Origin: Lepisosteus oculatus | Lineage: Eukaryota; Chordata; Actinopteri; Semionotiformes; Lepisosteidae | NCBI RefSeq assembly: GCF_040954835.1 | Contig: NC_090696.1 | Coordinates: forward strand, 52,792,222-52,856,221 | Direction of reading: 5' to 3' | Length of the DNA: 64,000 nucleotides | Part shown: piece after piece, positions 27,601-36,589 of the stretch | Layout: each line of letters opens with the position of its first letter | How positions within the stretch are numbered: the first letter of the stretch is position 1 | Translations under genes and position numbers: made by a program | The notes under the pieces: model-generated | The model's input: only the letters and a program-made list of their open reading frames with translations | Database searches by the model: none | Told to the model about the DNA's origin: nothing

Positions 27601-30600
27601 TTTTCCTGAATGCTCATATAACACATAGTCACATTTTTAGCCTAGTAGTGGAGGAGAACTTAACGGGGTGAGCTGGTGGCTATAGTTCTTCTACCTAAAT
27701 ATGCTGAAAAAGAAAAGAGACTCAGTGCTTTAGGGTCTTCACATTACATCCAGATGCCCTTGCATCAGTATTTTGGCCTTCCCCAGTTTGGGACCTGAGA
27801 TAGCTCTCTCTGAGGACCTCTCCAATCCACCATAATTGGGCTACTGCACTGCCTGGACTTGCCTTCCAAAAGTGCCTCCTGTCACAATCTTGCAAAGTAA
27901 AAGAGGTCAAGTTGTTAAATGTAATGCAGTGTACTATGTGGAACAACTGAATCATTTACCATAATCCCTTTTCCACTTAAGTTTCCCCACTGCTCATTTT
28001 TGATAGTGCAGGCTGGAACAAACACCTTACTAGGCATTTAACAGACATCTGATGTGGAGCAACACATTCATATCTTCAGAAATTCTTCAGTACTGCTATT
28101 TCAAATGTATTTTTTGTAGGAATAAGAGGTGAAACTTGCTTTTACTATTCATTTTGATCTCCTAGAATTTAGAATTTGAAACCAAGAAACAAATTCTTAT
28201 CTTTGGCAGTATGTGGAAGTGCCAGTTAGTGGAAATGTTAAATTTTAACTTGTTTTAAAAACATACTGTAAGCTCTTAGTGGCCTCTTGTGATTTTTAAG
28301 TTGGTTGTTTTACATGCAAATATCAAGAATCAAAAGAAAATGTTAAAACATTTCCTGTAATATAAAATAGGAGGCTATGTGTAACTCCTATTTCATGAGA
28401 ATTGTGGCTACATTTTACCATCACTGTCTTCTTTTATCGCTTTTTGTCAAAATTTTTCAACAGAAAATTGAAATAGATGAAAATGCCAGGAAGCCAGAGC
28501 AGACGAAGCTTGTGGTAAGCAGTGAAGAAGAACAGGAAGCTATCTCTCAGCTGGAGGATGTCATCTCTTCTCATGCTGTCACAAAAGGTATTATATACTT
28601 GATGTAATCTGTGGCAGTTCCTACATTCCGCACATGTATACACACATTTTCTCTCTAATTCCGTCAGTAAAAGAAAAAACTGTGGTAAAAATTATCTTCA
28701 TTGTCTTTTTAAAACTAAGATTCAGTATTTGGTTCTAGAAATTATAGATCTGGGGTGCCACACCCATTTGCCTGTTATAGCACATTTAAGCTTTTATTAG
28801 TTTTAAACAAATCAGGCCCTGGTTTTAAATAAAATATCCAATATTGCACCTGCCCAAAATGCTCTACTTTTCTAGTGTATATGGTGTAGAGAGATGTTTA
28901 GGGAGATGTAAACATGGTGTCAGAATCTCAAATGATCTTTCAAAGAAAATTGTAAAAGTTTCTCTAACTGAGCTGAAGAAGCAGACAATCGAGACCAGAG
29001 GTTTACAAAAACATTTTTCTCTGGTGACTGTGATATCCAACCATCAACACTGGCAGGTGGGCACTTTAAGTAATTCTTTGTCAATCACAACATAGTACAT
29101 AGTATAATTTAATTAATATTGCTATATTATACCTTTAGGATTTACTTAGAAATTTCAGCACATTTATGTCAGTAAATGCTTCATATGTAGTCAAACTTAA
29201 ATACAGTAGCTAACAAAACTGTTCACCCCCCCTCCTTGGACATTTTATTGCTTTACAATATGGAATGATAATGTATTTAAATGGTAAATGGTATTTACAT
29301 TTTTGCCATTGATCAACACAATGTTAAAGTGAAAACAAAATTCTACAGATCCTCCTAAAGTAATTATAATTATAATAATATAAGAGAAAATGCCATGACT
29401 TCATGCAAACCATTCTAATGAAAAGAAATGGCACAAGTATAAGAGTGTTTCTGTATGGGTGGTGCAACTTCAACACACATTTCACATATTGTACTTTTGC
29501 AAATGGCTAAAAAAGAAAAAAAATGTTTACATGACATGATCATTCAATTCAATTCAATTTATTCACAACAAGGTTGCCCCAAGGCGCTTAACAATGTAAG
29601 TGACCATACATGTGAATACAGAACAGAAAAGACCAGAAGACAACGAAGGAGAGGAACCAAAAACTCCTTAGTAAAGAGAAAAAAAAACCCTAACGATTAG
29701 TTAAATATGAAGTAAACACTTAAGGATGGTTCCACATAAACCAACGTCAAACTCAAACCTGTGTAACAAAACAGAGTGGTCAACCGTGTCAAAGGCAGCA
29801 CTAATATCTAGAACCACAAGAACTGTTGCATTCTCCACGTCAGTAGCTAACAGAATGTCATTTACAACTGTTGTTAATGCAGTTTCAATGTGGCATTTGT
29901 TTGTTTAATGCATCCTCACACGGGGATGTGCACATGTGGACATCTGATTTCCTTCCACAGTCCGAACACGTTGTGCAAGTTCATCTCTGAATTACCCTAT
30001 CCTATATGCATGTATGAGTGCCTTAATAACATAAGGACTACGTTAAAAATAAAAATAATGCTTTATTTAAAAACATAAAAGACAGCCACAAACAGTTACT
30101 ACAAGTAGGCTACAAAAATATCCTGAATGTCTCAGTTTGAAAACACATGCATTAAACATATACTGTACCAAAACATATTTCAGAGTTCAGAATCTTCTTC
30201 AATCATCTGTCTTCTTTAGGCAAATTTTCATTGAGGTGAAATTTTTTTCTAATTTTTCAGATCATCTCCACATTAAACCAGTGTTTTTTGAGAAGGATGA
30301 TGACAGCAATGGACACATTGATTTCATCACAGCTGCTTCCAACCTGAGAGCCAGAATGTATAACATTGAGCCAGCCGATAGGTTGAAGACAAAGAGAATA
30401 GCTGGCAAGATCATTCCTGCCATAGCAACAGCTACTGCAGCCGTGTCAGGATTGGTTAGTATGAAGATCAAGAGCTGTTTCATGGACTGTAATGTAGTAT
30501 TCTCATCTCTTGTTTTATGAGCACATTTGGTTACAAAATCTCTTGCTTGTGGTTTGATAATATTTTTAAAAATTATGCATTCAAAATATTATTCCACACC

Positions 30601-33600
30601 ATAACTAGTGTAATGCCCTTACAGTTTATGTTAAGATAGGTTAAGCAACTGCACTGTTTTTCCAATGTTCAGTGACTGCATTCATGATGTAGTGTAACCA
30701 GTTTTCATTTTAGAATATTGATTTACATTTTGTAGTTGTTCCAGAGTCCCACCACCATTTATATAAAACTAATTGCTTCCTGTTTTGAGTTAAATGCACT
30801 CCCTTGTAATTTCATCTTGTGCTCAGTGCTGATCCTGAATAAGTCCAATGAGTTGACATTGTCAGTGCCTTTGAGTGTTGTTGAATTGGGTCCTTTCATA
30901 GTCTTCTCTGTTTTAGACTCAATTAACTTAGCCTTTCAGTGAAGGATTTTAATGTCACTCTTTTCTGGAGTGATTTCAGGGCAACAGTACCTTTTTATAA
31001 CAGAGATTTAAATTATACACCATATTCCAAGTGAGGCCTTAAGGCATTATTCTAGCAGTACATTGTATCTTAACATTGCTTGCTTTCTTATTGCTTCTCC
31101 ATGTGTCTGGAACATAAAAAATATTGTCATTATAGACACCCAAAACTTTTACAAGGTACCTTCTTCAAACACTGTAATTCGCATCTTATATGTTCTTGCA
31201 CTTTGTATTTCTCGTAATTTTAGGATGTTTTTTCTTTATCCTGTTTTCTAGGTGGCTTTAGAGATAATTAAAATTGTTGGAGGACACTGCTTTGACTCTT
31301 TCAAGAACTGTTTTTTCAATCTAGCAATTCCAATCATAGTGCTCACAGAACCTGCAGAATTGAAACGGACAAAAATTAGGTAGGAGCATTCTGTTTGAGA
31401 TAATTAATGATATACAGAAAGTAAATTCTTCCCAGAATTTTTGTAGCATAGTATATGTATTATGCTGATTAGCAGTTACTACTAAGGTTCTAAGGGAATC
31501 TGTGCAGTGTTTCGTGGTTTTGTGTTAGTAAAACACAAAACTTATGATTGTTTGCCTTTGTTTCATCGTGTCTTTAATAAGAACAGTTTAAGCATAAAAA
31601 TAAGTTTATTGATTAAATGTTTTCCTACACAAAAATAACAAATTTAAAACTAAATTGTTGATGTTCACAAGTTTAAAATGAAATAATGTATACAAAGAAC
31701 TGGACATCAAACCTACTACCGAGAGCTTTGATTATGGAAGTAATGTAGTTAACAAACTACAGTGTTATACTGTAGCTTTCATGCTTTGTTGTGTATTTAT
31801 CTCCTCTACAAAGCCTTCCATTTCTTTCATTCAGAAGGCCATTAAATCATGAAAAAAAAACGTTAAAAACTATAATTTGTCTAATGTAACAATGTTCCTT
31901 ATTTTTCAGTTATATGAAAAAGATATTTAAATGAAGTTCTCAACAATTGTGGTTCAGACCAAGCTAGGGTTAAAGAAAATCCAGAATTTCGATTTTTAGC
32001 ACTAAGGTCTTATAGTATTTTTTAACTTTTCATGTCTACAGTTCCCGTGCCTGAATTATACATGTAATGAAAAAGTTCTAATTTTTTTACAGAGAACACA
32101 TTTATTTCTCAATCTGGGACCGATGGACAATTTATGGAAAAGAAGACTTTACCCTTTCTGACTTCTTTAATGCTGTGAAGGTAAGACCTCTTTTTTCATT
32201 TTTTTGCTTTATTCTTGTTTAATAAGAGCAGGACTTCCAGCGTAAGCATTGTCTTTTATCTACTGTGTTAAATTAAAACTTGGAAGGAAGGGAGCCTGTT
32301 AATCTTCCTAAAATGTATAGGTTGTGATGTGTCAATGAAATGAAAAAGTCAGAGTTCTTGGTTATATAGAAAATGAATGTAGAATATAAAGTCAAGAGAA
32401 GTTATGTTGAAACCATACCAAGCATAAATTCGAACATATCTGAGGTACTGCCTATCATTCTGATTTCCACTCAAAGGTATCAAGAAAGTCCAGAGAAAAG
32501 AGACAAAACATACTCTAGGATTTAAGAAGGACAAGCTGAAGGAACATGATTCTTTCAGTCACAGTACAAGATGCCTGATTAGGAATCTGCACAGTTATTT
32601 CACGTATAGTGAGCAGAACATGGACATGTTACTATGAACTGGTTAAATGCCATTTTCACACAAATATTCAAAAATTAACCATTTTCATTGTTATTCATTG
32701 AATGCATTACTGTAGTGGAGACAATCAAGATGTACTCAAAGCCCCTGTTGTCCAGAGCAATAATTGTAGAGAGCAGCATAGTCAAAAATCCTCTCTAAAA
32801 TGGACATTAAAACCAGTATAGTATTCCCAGCACTGGTTTTCTGTAATAAAAGTTATTTGATGAGTGGCAGGTAAAAGAACCACTTACAGATACCAACTTC
32901 TAGATGTCTATTATTTATAACAATAAAAGCCAATACTACATTCTTTCCAAAGTAAAATGTATTTAATTTATAACAGGATATGGAAAGCACAGCATTAACC
33001 AGTTATTGATAATGTATTTCCTTAGAAAAGTTGTTATCCTGTGCTATTTGTTTATCAATTAGGCCTTGGTCATTAGTATTTACAGGTGCATGTTTACCTA
33101 CAGTGGATATAAAAAGTCTACACTTTTTTTCTGATGTAAAGCCAAAAATCAAGATAAATCATGTCAGACATTTTTCCATCTTTAATGTAGCCTTGCAACC
33201 AACAAAATCGAAGAGAGAAACAAATAGATAATTATTAGGAAAAATAATTTAAATGGAAAAAAACCTATAACACCCTGGTTGCATAAGTGTGCACACCCTT
33301 TGATAATAGGGGCTATAGCTGTGTTCAGAGTTAACCAGTCATCCAAAGTTGTATCAAGATATTTTGGCACAAAACCTGCTGGCCTCAGAAAGTGGAATAT
33401 GAAGAGGAATTTCACCTTCCAACATGATAACAATCCAAACCACACATCCAAGTCAACCAAGGAATGGCTTCAGAAAAGGAAGATCAAAGTCTTAGAATGG
33501 CCCAATGAGAGTCAGCGTCCAGGTGTGCGAAGTTGATTACAAAGACTTTCTGCTGTAATGCAAAAGGTGCTTCCACAAAGTATTAGTTGGTGGGGGGTGT

Positions 33601-34841
33601 GCACACTTATGCAATCAGGGCGTTGTAGGTTTTTTCATTTCAATTATTTTTCTTAGTAATTATCTATTTGTTTTTCTCTTGAATTTTGTTGGTTGCAAGG
33701 TCACATTAAAGATGGAAATATGTCTGACAAGATTCATCTTGATTTCAGGCTTTACATCACAGAAACCTGCAATTTCAATAAGGGTGTGTAAACATTTTAT
33801 ATTCACTGTAAGTCCTAGTAATGTCATTCTCAGAATGGTATGTACAACTTTGAGAGAGATGTCAGGTTCTTGTAAAGCAGTCCTGCAGTTCCCCAGGGCA
33901 TGCTGCATGGCATCAAACAGCTTCACCAGGCTAATCCAATCTGACTAGATGACTTTTTCTGTCATCTAAGTCCAGGTTTACAAAAGGACTCACCAAGTAT
34001 TCACAAGTCCAGCTTTATTTAGCTTAGAGGTACAGCTACTAGTATTTTGCTGTTCAGTAACCAAGGATGTGTAGTTTCTTATCCTGTTAATCTATCATGA
34101 TAAGTACTTTTTTTTCAGGAAAAATATGGTATAGAACCAACCATGGTCGTGCACGGTGTTAAGATGCTTTATGTTCCAGTAATGCCAGGACACAACAAGA
34201 GACTTAAACTCACGTAAGTAGAACATCTTCACTGAAACATACAGATCTTACATTATTTGTGGCAAGCTTCATATAACTTTTGGTCCTCATGTAGTCATTG
34301 TATTTTCTTAAGCTATTGGTTCTAGAGCTCATTTGCTATTTTTAGTGACTTTTTATGAACTGTTCATGAAACAATAATTTTATTGTCTCTCAGATAAACA
34401 AGTCTGTGTTCCTACTTTTCTCATGTGCACTTTTAGGATGACTTTAATAAAATCCAAGTATTAGAGTAATAACCTTGGGGATCAACTTGCCATTATATTC
34501 TCAACATTAATAAGAAATTCATTAAACAACAATTTAATTGACTCATAAGTCTTTATAGACTGTTTTCAGATAGATTATCATTCAATCTTAATCTTCTTTC
34601 ACTGTTAATGACAGGAGTCTACTAGCAGAAAAAAATATTTCAGTCTCAGGGTGTCTCTAGATCACAAATGCATTGCTGCATCTTTTAATGAATACGTTTC
34701 TACAGAATGCAAAAACTCATCAAGCCATCATCCGAGAAGAGGTATGTAGATTTGACCGTATCTTTTGCACCTGAATCCAATGGAGATGAAGACTTGCCTG
34801 GACCACCTGTAAGATACTACTTCTGCCCGGAAGACCTCTGA
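592..34841 (+). CDS. UBA6: Ubiquitin-like modifier-activating enzyme 6, C-terminal 440 aa, 13 exons (gene starts before window)
   Basis: E1 enzyme that adenylates ubiquitin (and FAT10) and passes it as a thioester to E2s such as USE1; cytosolic. Coding exons are 592-681, 2382-2462, 11853-11981, 16522-16573, 22471-22534, 23350-23419, 26800-26871, 28464-28587, 30261-30454, 31252-31379, 32093-32180, 34119-34213 and 34706-34841. All junctions are GT/AG and all phases agree; the sum is 1323 bp. The first exon carries the catalytic-cysteine motif [10 protein letters not shown] (Cys codon 622-624). Further on come the second catalytic cysteine domain, the rest of the adenylation fold ([20 protein letters not shown]) and a C-terminal ubiquitin-fold domain ending in GPPVRYYF. 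About 429 residues follow the Cys, close to 427 in human UBA6 as I recall it. Residues such as [20 protein letters not shown] and [11 protein letters not shown] match UBA6 rather than UBA1. The N-terminal half lies upstream. No disabling change was seen. The 3' UTR has no clear AATAAA nearby; TATAAA at about 34984 is a weak candidate. Confidence 0.96.
682..2381 (+). other. UBA6 intron
   Basis: Holds the foldback at 1161-1274 and a weak Tc1-like peptide start at 873 ([14 protein letters not shown]) that ends after 21 codons. Otherwise no recognisable structure. Confidence 0.6.
1161..1274. repeat. Short foldback repeat
   Basis: AAGTTTATTCCATG (about 1172-1185) pairs with CATGGAATAAACCTT (1245-1259), extending outward to GTAAA/TTTAC. 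A related single arm (GGTAAAGGTTTATTCCAAGC) is at 51007. The inner part has AGCTGTGGAGTCTTCCTCAG. Possibly derived from the ends of a Penelope-like element. Confidence 0.5.
2382..2462 (+). CDS. UBA6: UBA6 exon (second catalytic cysteine domain)
   Basis: Encodes 27 residues beginning [17 protein letters not shown] and ending EEVLQ, phase 0 at both ends. The acceptor follows tctctgtgcag and the donor is CAG|gtaaga. The next intron (2463-11852, 9.4 kb) is the longest in the window because it holds two large DNA transposons. Confidence 0.95.
2463..3377 (+). other. Start of the long UBA6 intron
   Basis: AT-rich, nothing recognised before transposon copy 1. Confidence 0.6.
3780..3905 (+). repeat. 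tRNA-like SINE insert in transposon copy 1
   Basis: An A-box-like TGGTCTAGGTG and a B-box-like GTTCGAATCC lie 30-40 bp apart, followed by a T-rich tail (ttttatttatttatt). No cloverleaf with a paired acceptor stem could be drawn, so it is a SINE-like sequence, not a tRNA gene. Confidence 0.5.
4672..4745 (+). repeat. tRNA-like block, copy a
   Basis: Contains GTGGCGCTGTGTGTTA and CTGTGATTGAAACC, a degenerate A-box/B-box pair. It is closely related to 9702-9780. Confidence 0.35.
5623..5784 (-). pseudogene. DDE transposase segment of copy 1 (54 codons)
   Basis: Reads [20 protein letters not shown], then [13 protein letters not shown], and ends TNVNTK-stop. It is preceded by an acceptor-like ttttttccag. 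[10 protein letters not shown] resembles the block around the second catalytic Asp of DDE_3 (IS630/Tc1-like) transposases. The same 54 codons are open in copy 3 with only a few substitutions. The rest of a transposase is not recognisable. Confidence 0.55.
7765..7891 (-). mobile_element. hAT-type MITE end (remnant)
   Basis: Read on the minus strand it begins TAGGGCTGGGCAATATGACC and continues with CGATAAT-rich sequence, as in the ends of many fish hAT MITEs. The opposite end was not found; copy 1 ends just before it. Confidence 0.5.
8640..9257 (+). repeat. Left arm of the 610-bp inverted repeat in copy 2
   Basis: Pairs with 10594-11205. Shared landmarks in opposite orientation are GCATACTGCAACGCGTGTGA, GGTTTCATTATGACCAGAAT, GTTTCTAGGTTTATGTTATG and ATATATGATTTGGGCAAACA. 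Mismatches are sparse. Confidence 0.88.
9702..9780 (+). repeat. tRNA-like block, copy b, in the centre of transposon copy 2
   Basis: Contains GGTGGCGCTGTGTGTTAGG and CCTGTGATTGAATCCC, then a T-rich stretch. It resembles a pol III internal promoter. No stable acceptor stem was seen. Confidence 0.4.
10594..11205 (-). repeat. Right arm of the 610-bp inverted repeat in copy 2
   Basis: Reverse-complement partner of 8640-9257, with the same landmarks in reverse order. The shared block ends at the point where the two element ends become different (L-type versus R-type). Confidence 0.88.
11853..11981 (+). CDS. UBA6: UBA6 exon (second catalytic cysteine domain)
   Basis: Encodes 43 residues containing [18 protein letters not shown] and [12 protein letters not shown], phase 0 at both ends. 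The acceptor is aatttttctcag and the donor AAG|gtaagt. It begins only 180 bp after the end of transposon copy 2. Confidence 0.95.
11982..14227 (+). other. UBA6 intron, unique-looking part
   Basis: No exon, repeat or RNA recognised. The 100-codon frame at 13642-13944 shows no family features. Confidence 0.55.
14230..15804 (-). mobile_element. Tc1-like transposon, full length, TA target duplication
   Basis: 1575 bp flanked by TA (14228-14229 and 15805-15806). The inverted ends share CAGTC(T/C)GTAAGTATTT, TTTTTGTTGTTTTG and CTGTACTCCAGCA and reach about 200 bp inward. It lies in a UBA6 intron in the opposite orientation. Confidence 0.93.
14641..15430 (-). pseudogene. Tc1-family transposase, frameshifted
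   Basis: From [20 protein letters not shown] (helix-turn-helix) through GRPWKS and [16 protein letters not shown] (first Asp region), the frame is open for 216 codons. It then breaks just at the second catalytic region, where the normal QDNDPKHT block appears to have lost two bases. [14 protein letters not shown] and [14 protein letters not shown] (final Glu) continue in another frame (14641-14856), and further frame changes follow. It encodes no full-length enzyme. Confidence 0.92.
15858..16120 (-). repeat. Dispersed 3'-tail repeat (L2-like LINE or SINE tail), copy 1
   Basis: Begins (plus strand) with an ATAATAATT-rich tract, then TATATAGCGCTTTTCTGGAC, CAAAGCGCTTTACAGGTAAT and GATTATTAGGAGGCCATGAT. 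The TTA-type simple tail at one end is typical of the 3' end of fish L2-type LINEs, so the orientation is minus. Further copies are at 40425-40770 and 60504-60598. Confidence 0.7.
16522..16573 (+). CDS. UBA6: UBA6 exon
   Basis: 52 bp encoding [17 protein letters not shown] plus the first base of a split Ser codon (phase 1 exit). The acceptor is cttgatttcag and the donor GGGA|gtaagt. The split codon A|GT joins correctly with the next exon. Confidence 0.94.
16741..18150 (+). pseudogene. LINE (L2-like) ORF2 fragment, reverse transcriptase
   Basis: Degenerate reading in shifting frames: [13 protein letters not shown] (17341-17385), GVPRG (about 17510), [11 protein letters not shown] (about 17575; the usual YADD is YADN), [25 protein letters not shown] and [13 protein letters not shown]. 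Stops and shifts make it dead. It may account for much of the intron before the exon at 22471. Confidence 0.87.
18151..19060 (+). other. UBA6 intron
   Basis: Nothing recognised beyond the end of the LINE fragment. Confidence 0.55.
19061..20055. mobile_element. Possible non-autonomous DNA transposon
   Basis: Sequence starting GCTGTATCCCAATTCTC and ending (reverse complement) GCTGTGTCCTTATATG, with GGGACACC blocks inside both edges, resembles the hAT-like fish elements that begin with TGTCCCAA. The ends match only weakly and no coding region was seen. Confidence 0.3.
20247..21692 (-). mobile_element. Tc1-like transposon, full length, TA target duplication
   Basis: 1446 bp flanked by TA (20245-20246 and 21693-21694). 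The ends share CAGTGG and TTTCAAAAT..TTCACCTTTTG / GTACCTTTTG in inverted orientation. It lies in a UBA6 intron. Confidence 0.93.
20480..21278 (-). pseudogene. Tc1-family transposase, inactivated
   Basis: 21278-20904 is open: [24 protein letters not shown]-like [18 protein letters not shown], then [20 protein letters not shown]. Further pieces are [10 protein letters not shown] (first catalytic Asp region), [16 protein letters not shown] and [15 protein letters not shown] (final Glu), separated by stops and shifts. The start is near 21278. Confidence 0.9.
21695..22470 (+). other. UBA6 intron
   Basis: AT-rich, nothing recognised. Confidence 0.55.
22471..22534 (+). CDS. UBA6: UBA6 exon
   Basis: 64 bp encoding the end of the split Ser, [20 protein letters not shown] and the first two bases of Leu. 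The acceptor is cttttcttag and the donor CT|gtaagt. The [11 protein letters not shown] motif is strongly conserved in UBA6. Confidence 0.95.
22535..23349 (+). other. UBA6 intron
   Basis: Nothing recognised. Confidence 0.55.
23350..23419 (+). CDS. UBA6: UBA6 exon
   Basis: 70 bp: completes the split Leu codon, then [19 protein letters not shown] and HAEK. The acceptor is tccctcaag and the donor AAG|gtaagc. Confidence 0.94.
23420..25409 (+). other. UBA6 intron
   Basis: Nothing recognised. The overlapping open frames near 23526-23873 on both strands show no coding signs. Confidence 0.5.
25410..26170 (+). pseudogene. Decayed Tc1-like transposase
   Basis: [20 protein letters not shown] (N-terminal domain), later [29 protein letters not shown] and [10 protein letters not shown], all in the plus direction but in different frames. 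Both ends of the element are unclear; the limits are those of recognisable coding. Confidence 0.78.
26171..28463 (+). other. UBA6 introns around the exon at 26800
   Basis: Nothing recognised apart from that exon. 27120-27960 is less AT-rich with a C-run at 27282-27290 and may be an old repeat. Confidence 0.5.
26800..26871 (+). CDS. UBA6: UBA6 exon
   Basis: 72 bp, 24 residues beginning [13 protein letters not shown] and ending EYKPAEK, phase 0 at both ends. The acceptor is gatcaatag and the donor AAA|gtacgt. This segment is less conserved than its neighbours, as in other UBA6 proteins. Confidence 0.92.
28464..28587 (+). CDS. UBA6: UBA6 exon
   Basis: 124 bp, 41 residues plus one base. It is a charged linker with [10 protein letters not shown] and [19 protein letters not shown]; human UBA6 has the related ETARKPDH and SSEDERNAIFQLE. 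The acceptor is aatttttcaacag and the donor AAAG|gtatta. Confidence 0.93.
28588..29203 (+). other. UBA6 intron
   Basis: The frame at 28844-29095 contains [18 protein letters not shown], loosely like a Tc1 transposase N-terminus; too weak to call. Confidence 0.4.
29204..29360 (+). mobile_element. Single Tc1/mariner end (remnant)
   Basis: After TA comes CAGTAGCTAACAAAACTGTT, then CATTTTATTGCTTTACAATA and GTGAAAACAAAATTCTACAG. This is the layout of a common fish Tc1 inverted repeat. No transposase and no second end follow. Confidence 0.6.
29546..29885 (-). pseudogene. LINE fragment with (TTGAA)n tail and RT motif
   Basis: Minus strand: [20 protein letters not shown] matches the reverse transcriptase motif A region of L2-type LINEs. 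The element then runs to a tail of TTGAA repeats at 29546-29562. Most of the coding region is deleted. Confidence 0.75.
30261..30454 (+). CDS. UBA6: UBA6 exon (adenylation fold, conserved core)
   Basis: 194 bp, the longest exon here. It contains [20 protein letters not shown] and [20 protein letters not shown], the diagnostic E1 block that closes the adenylation domain. The acceptor is aatttttcag and the donor TTG|gttagt. Confidence 0.97.
31252..31379 (+). CDS. UBA6: UBA6 exon
   Basis: 128 bp beginning [19 protein letters not shown] and continuing [20 protein letters not shown]. The last helix of the adenylation fold leads into the ubiquitin-fold domain. The acceptor is ctgttttctag; the donor AG|gtagga splits an Arg codon. 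Confidence 0.96.
32093..32180 (+). CDS. UBA6: UBA6 exon (ubiquitin-fold domain)
   Basis: 88 bp encoding [20 protein letters not shown] and LSDFFNAVK. The acceptor is atttttttacag and the donor AAG|gtaaga. This is the start of the E2-recruiting ubiquitin-fold domain. Confidence 0.96.
33101..33808 (+). mobile_element. Internally deleted Tc1-like transposon, TA target duplication
   Basis: 708 bp flanked by TA. Inverted ends share CAGTG(G/A)ATATAAAA, GTCAGACAT and CCTTGCAACCAACAAAAT over about 150 bp. Between them is a short transposase stretch ([20 protein letters not shown] then VLEWPNES). Its relative at 35754 has the same ends. Confidence 0.9.
34119..34213 (+). CDS. UBA6: UBA6 exon (ubiquitin-fold domain)
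   Basis: 95 bp encoding [20 protein letters not shown] and [11 protein letters not shown] plus two bases of Thr. The acceptor is ttttttttcag and the donor AC|gtaagt. Confidence 0.97.
34706..34841 (+). CDS. UBA6: UBA6 last exon with stop codon
   Basis: 136 bp encoding [20 protein letters not shown], then [18 protein letters not shown] and TGA at 34839-34841. The acceptor is gtttctacag. The Asp-rich stretch and PPVRYYF are the normal C-terminus of UBA6. Confidence 0.97.
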
Positions 34842-35753
34842 AGTACCCATAACTGAGAAATGAAGGACCACTAGCATTTGAACAGCAGTGTAGCACTTGA
34901 CTGTAAATGACTTTACATATTACTGCATACCTCTCTATGCAGTTGCCTTAATCTGTGTTCAATATTGATCTTGTTAATTATCTTTATAAATGAACTAGTA
35001 AACTTGTACACCCGGAGATCATTTTTTGTGTTTTTTTTTACATTCTTTACTTTGAATACACATGTAGAACAAATGATCAAAACACCATATATATTTGTAT
35101 ATTGCTAATTTATTTTTTGCCTTGACTCATTTAGTGCTGATGCATTCATGCATTGCAGTGTTTACCAGTATACATTGTTTTGCATTTAACAAGAATCTAA
35201 TTTATCTTTTTAGATGTACAAAATGAGATATACCAGGTAAAGTAAACATTTGCAATACCAAGGAAATTATGATGAAATTCATCATCATTTCTTAGTGATA
35301 AGTGGCAATAAGCTTCACAAAATTGAAGGTTAGCTTAAATTTAACAGCACCAAGAGTTGTTGTGAAGTCATAGTTTTAAAAATTATTTTTACAACAGAAG
35401 TGTTACAGACATTATTATATGTAATTTTCATGGACAGATTTTTACGTAGTCTGTACTTGGTAATCACAGGATGTTCTATAATTCTTCAACTGTGGCCTTT
35501 GGATCTTTGTCTCCCAAACCATACTTCTCACAGTCATGGGACAAAAACACTTGTTTCCTACACTACACTAGTCAAGTTTACCATTGTCCCAGTGGTTTTA
35601 AACTCAGTAATTGTTGTCCTTACAGTAGTGAGAGGTATATTTATTTTTTAAACCCATTACCTGATTTATGAAGGTCAACAGTCATTTTATTCTTTTCATT
35701 TGTGAGTTCTTTTCCTTTCACCATGGTGATGAATGACAAAGGGATTTTATATA
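34842..35753 (+). other. UBA6 3' UTR and downstream sequence
   Basis: AT-rich, with no open frame worth naming. No canonical AATAAA within 900 bp of the stop; TATAAA (about 34984) and AGTAAA (about 34997) are weak alternatives. The UTR end cannot be placed. Confidence 0.5.
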
Positions 35754-36246
35754 CAGTGGATATAAAATGTCTACACACCCTTACTGAAATTGCAGGTTTT
35801 TGTGACGTAGAATTCAAGATAAATCATGTTAGACATGACATGTTTTTCCATCTTAAATGTGACCTTGCAACCAACAAAATTCAACAGAAAAACAAATACA
35901 TAATTATTAGGAAAAAGAATTGAAATAAAAAAAACCTACAACACCCTGGTTGCATAAGTGTGCACACAACCCCCAACTAATACTTTGTGGAAGCAACTTT
36001 TGCATTTATTACAGCAGTAAGTATTTGTGAATACTTGGACATTGCAATTTTATCCCACTCTTCCTTGCAAAAAAGTTCAAGCTCCTTTAAATTGCCAGGG
36101 GATCTCCTGTGAACAGCCCTCTTGCGGTCATTCCACAGGTTTTCTATGGGATTGAGGTCTGGGCTCTGACTGGGCCATTCCAAGACTTTGATCTTCCTTT
36201 TCTTTAGCCATTTCTTGGTTGACTTGGATATGTGCTTTGGTCATGT
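35754..36246 (-). mobile_element. Truncated Tc1-like transposon
   Basis: One end (TA-CAGTGGATATAAAATGTCT) is nearly identical to the ends of 33101-33808. Minus-strand coding gives [20 protein letters not shown] and continues to [11 protein letters not shown]. The other end is lost near 36246. Confidence 0.88.
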
Positions 36247-36589
36247 GCCATAATCATTATTATAGTCATTATCTAGTTGCCATAAGACTATTGCATTATC
36301 CAGGTTCGGACTAATCAAAGTTGAACATTTGCACCATTGAGTGACTATATCTAAATATAAATACAACAAGTTAGCTTTTAAAACATAGGAAGCTTTAATT
36401 ATTAACTATCTGTAATTGAAATTACAATTACAATTACAGATTATTCATTGTGCATATGGTTAAGACGATAATTGCAGGGACAAAATTGTAGAATGTATTA
36501 CCTCAAGGTTGTTATAGCCCAACCTTTTTTGATTTAGACAGTAATTACTTTTACCATCCCACTCTCAATCATTCATCTACACATATCAG

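Larger units (their letters stand above)
30455..33100 (+). other. UBA6 introns around the exons at 31252 and 32093
   Basis: No elements recognised in these three intron segments. Confidence 0.5.

Noticed and set aside
28844..29095. Possible Tc1 transposase start ([13 protein letters not shown])
   Set aside because: A single weak block without inverted ends or the catalytic region.
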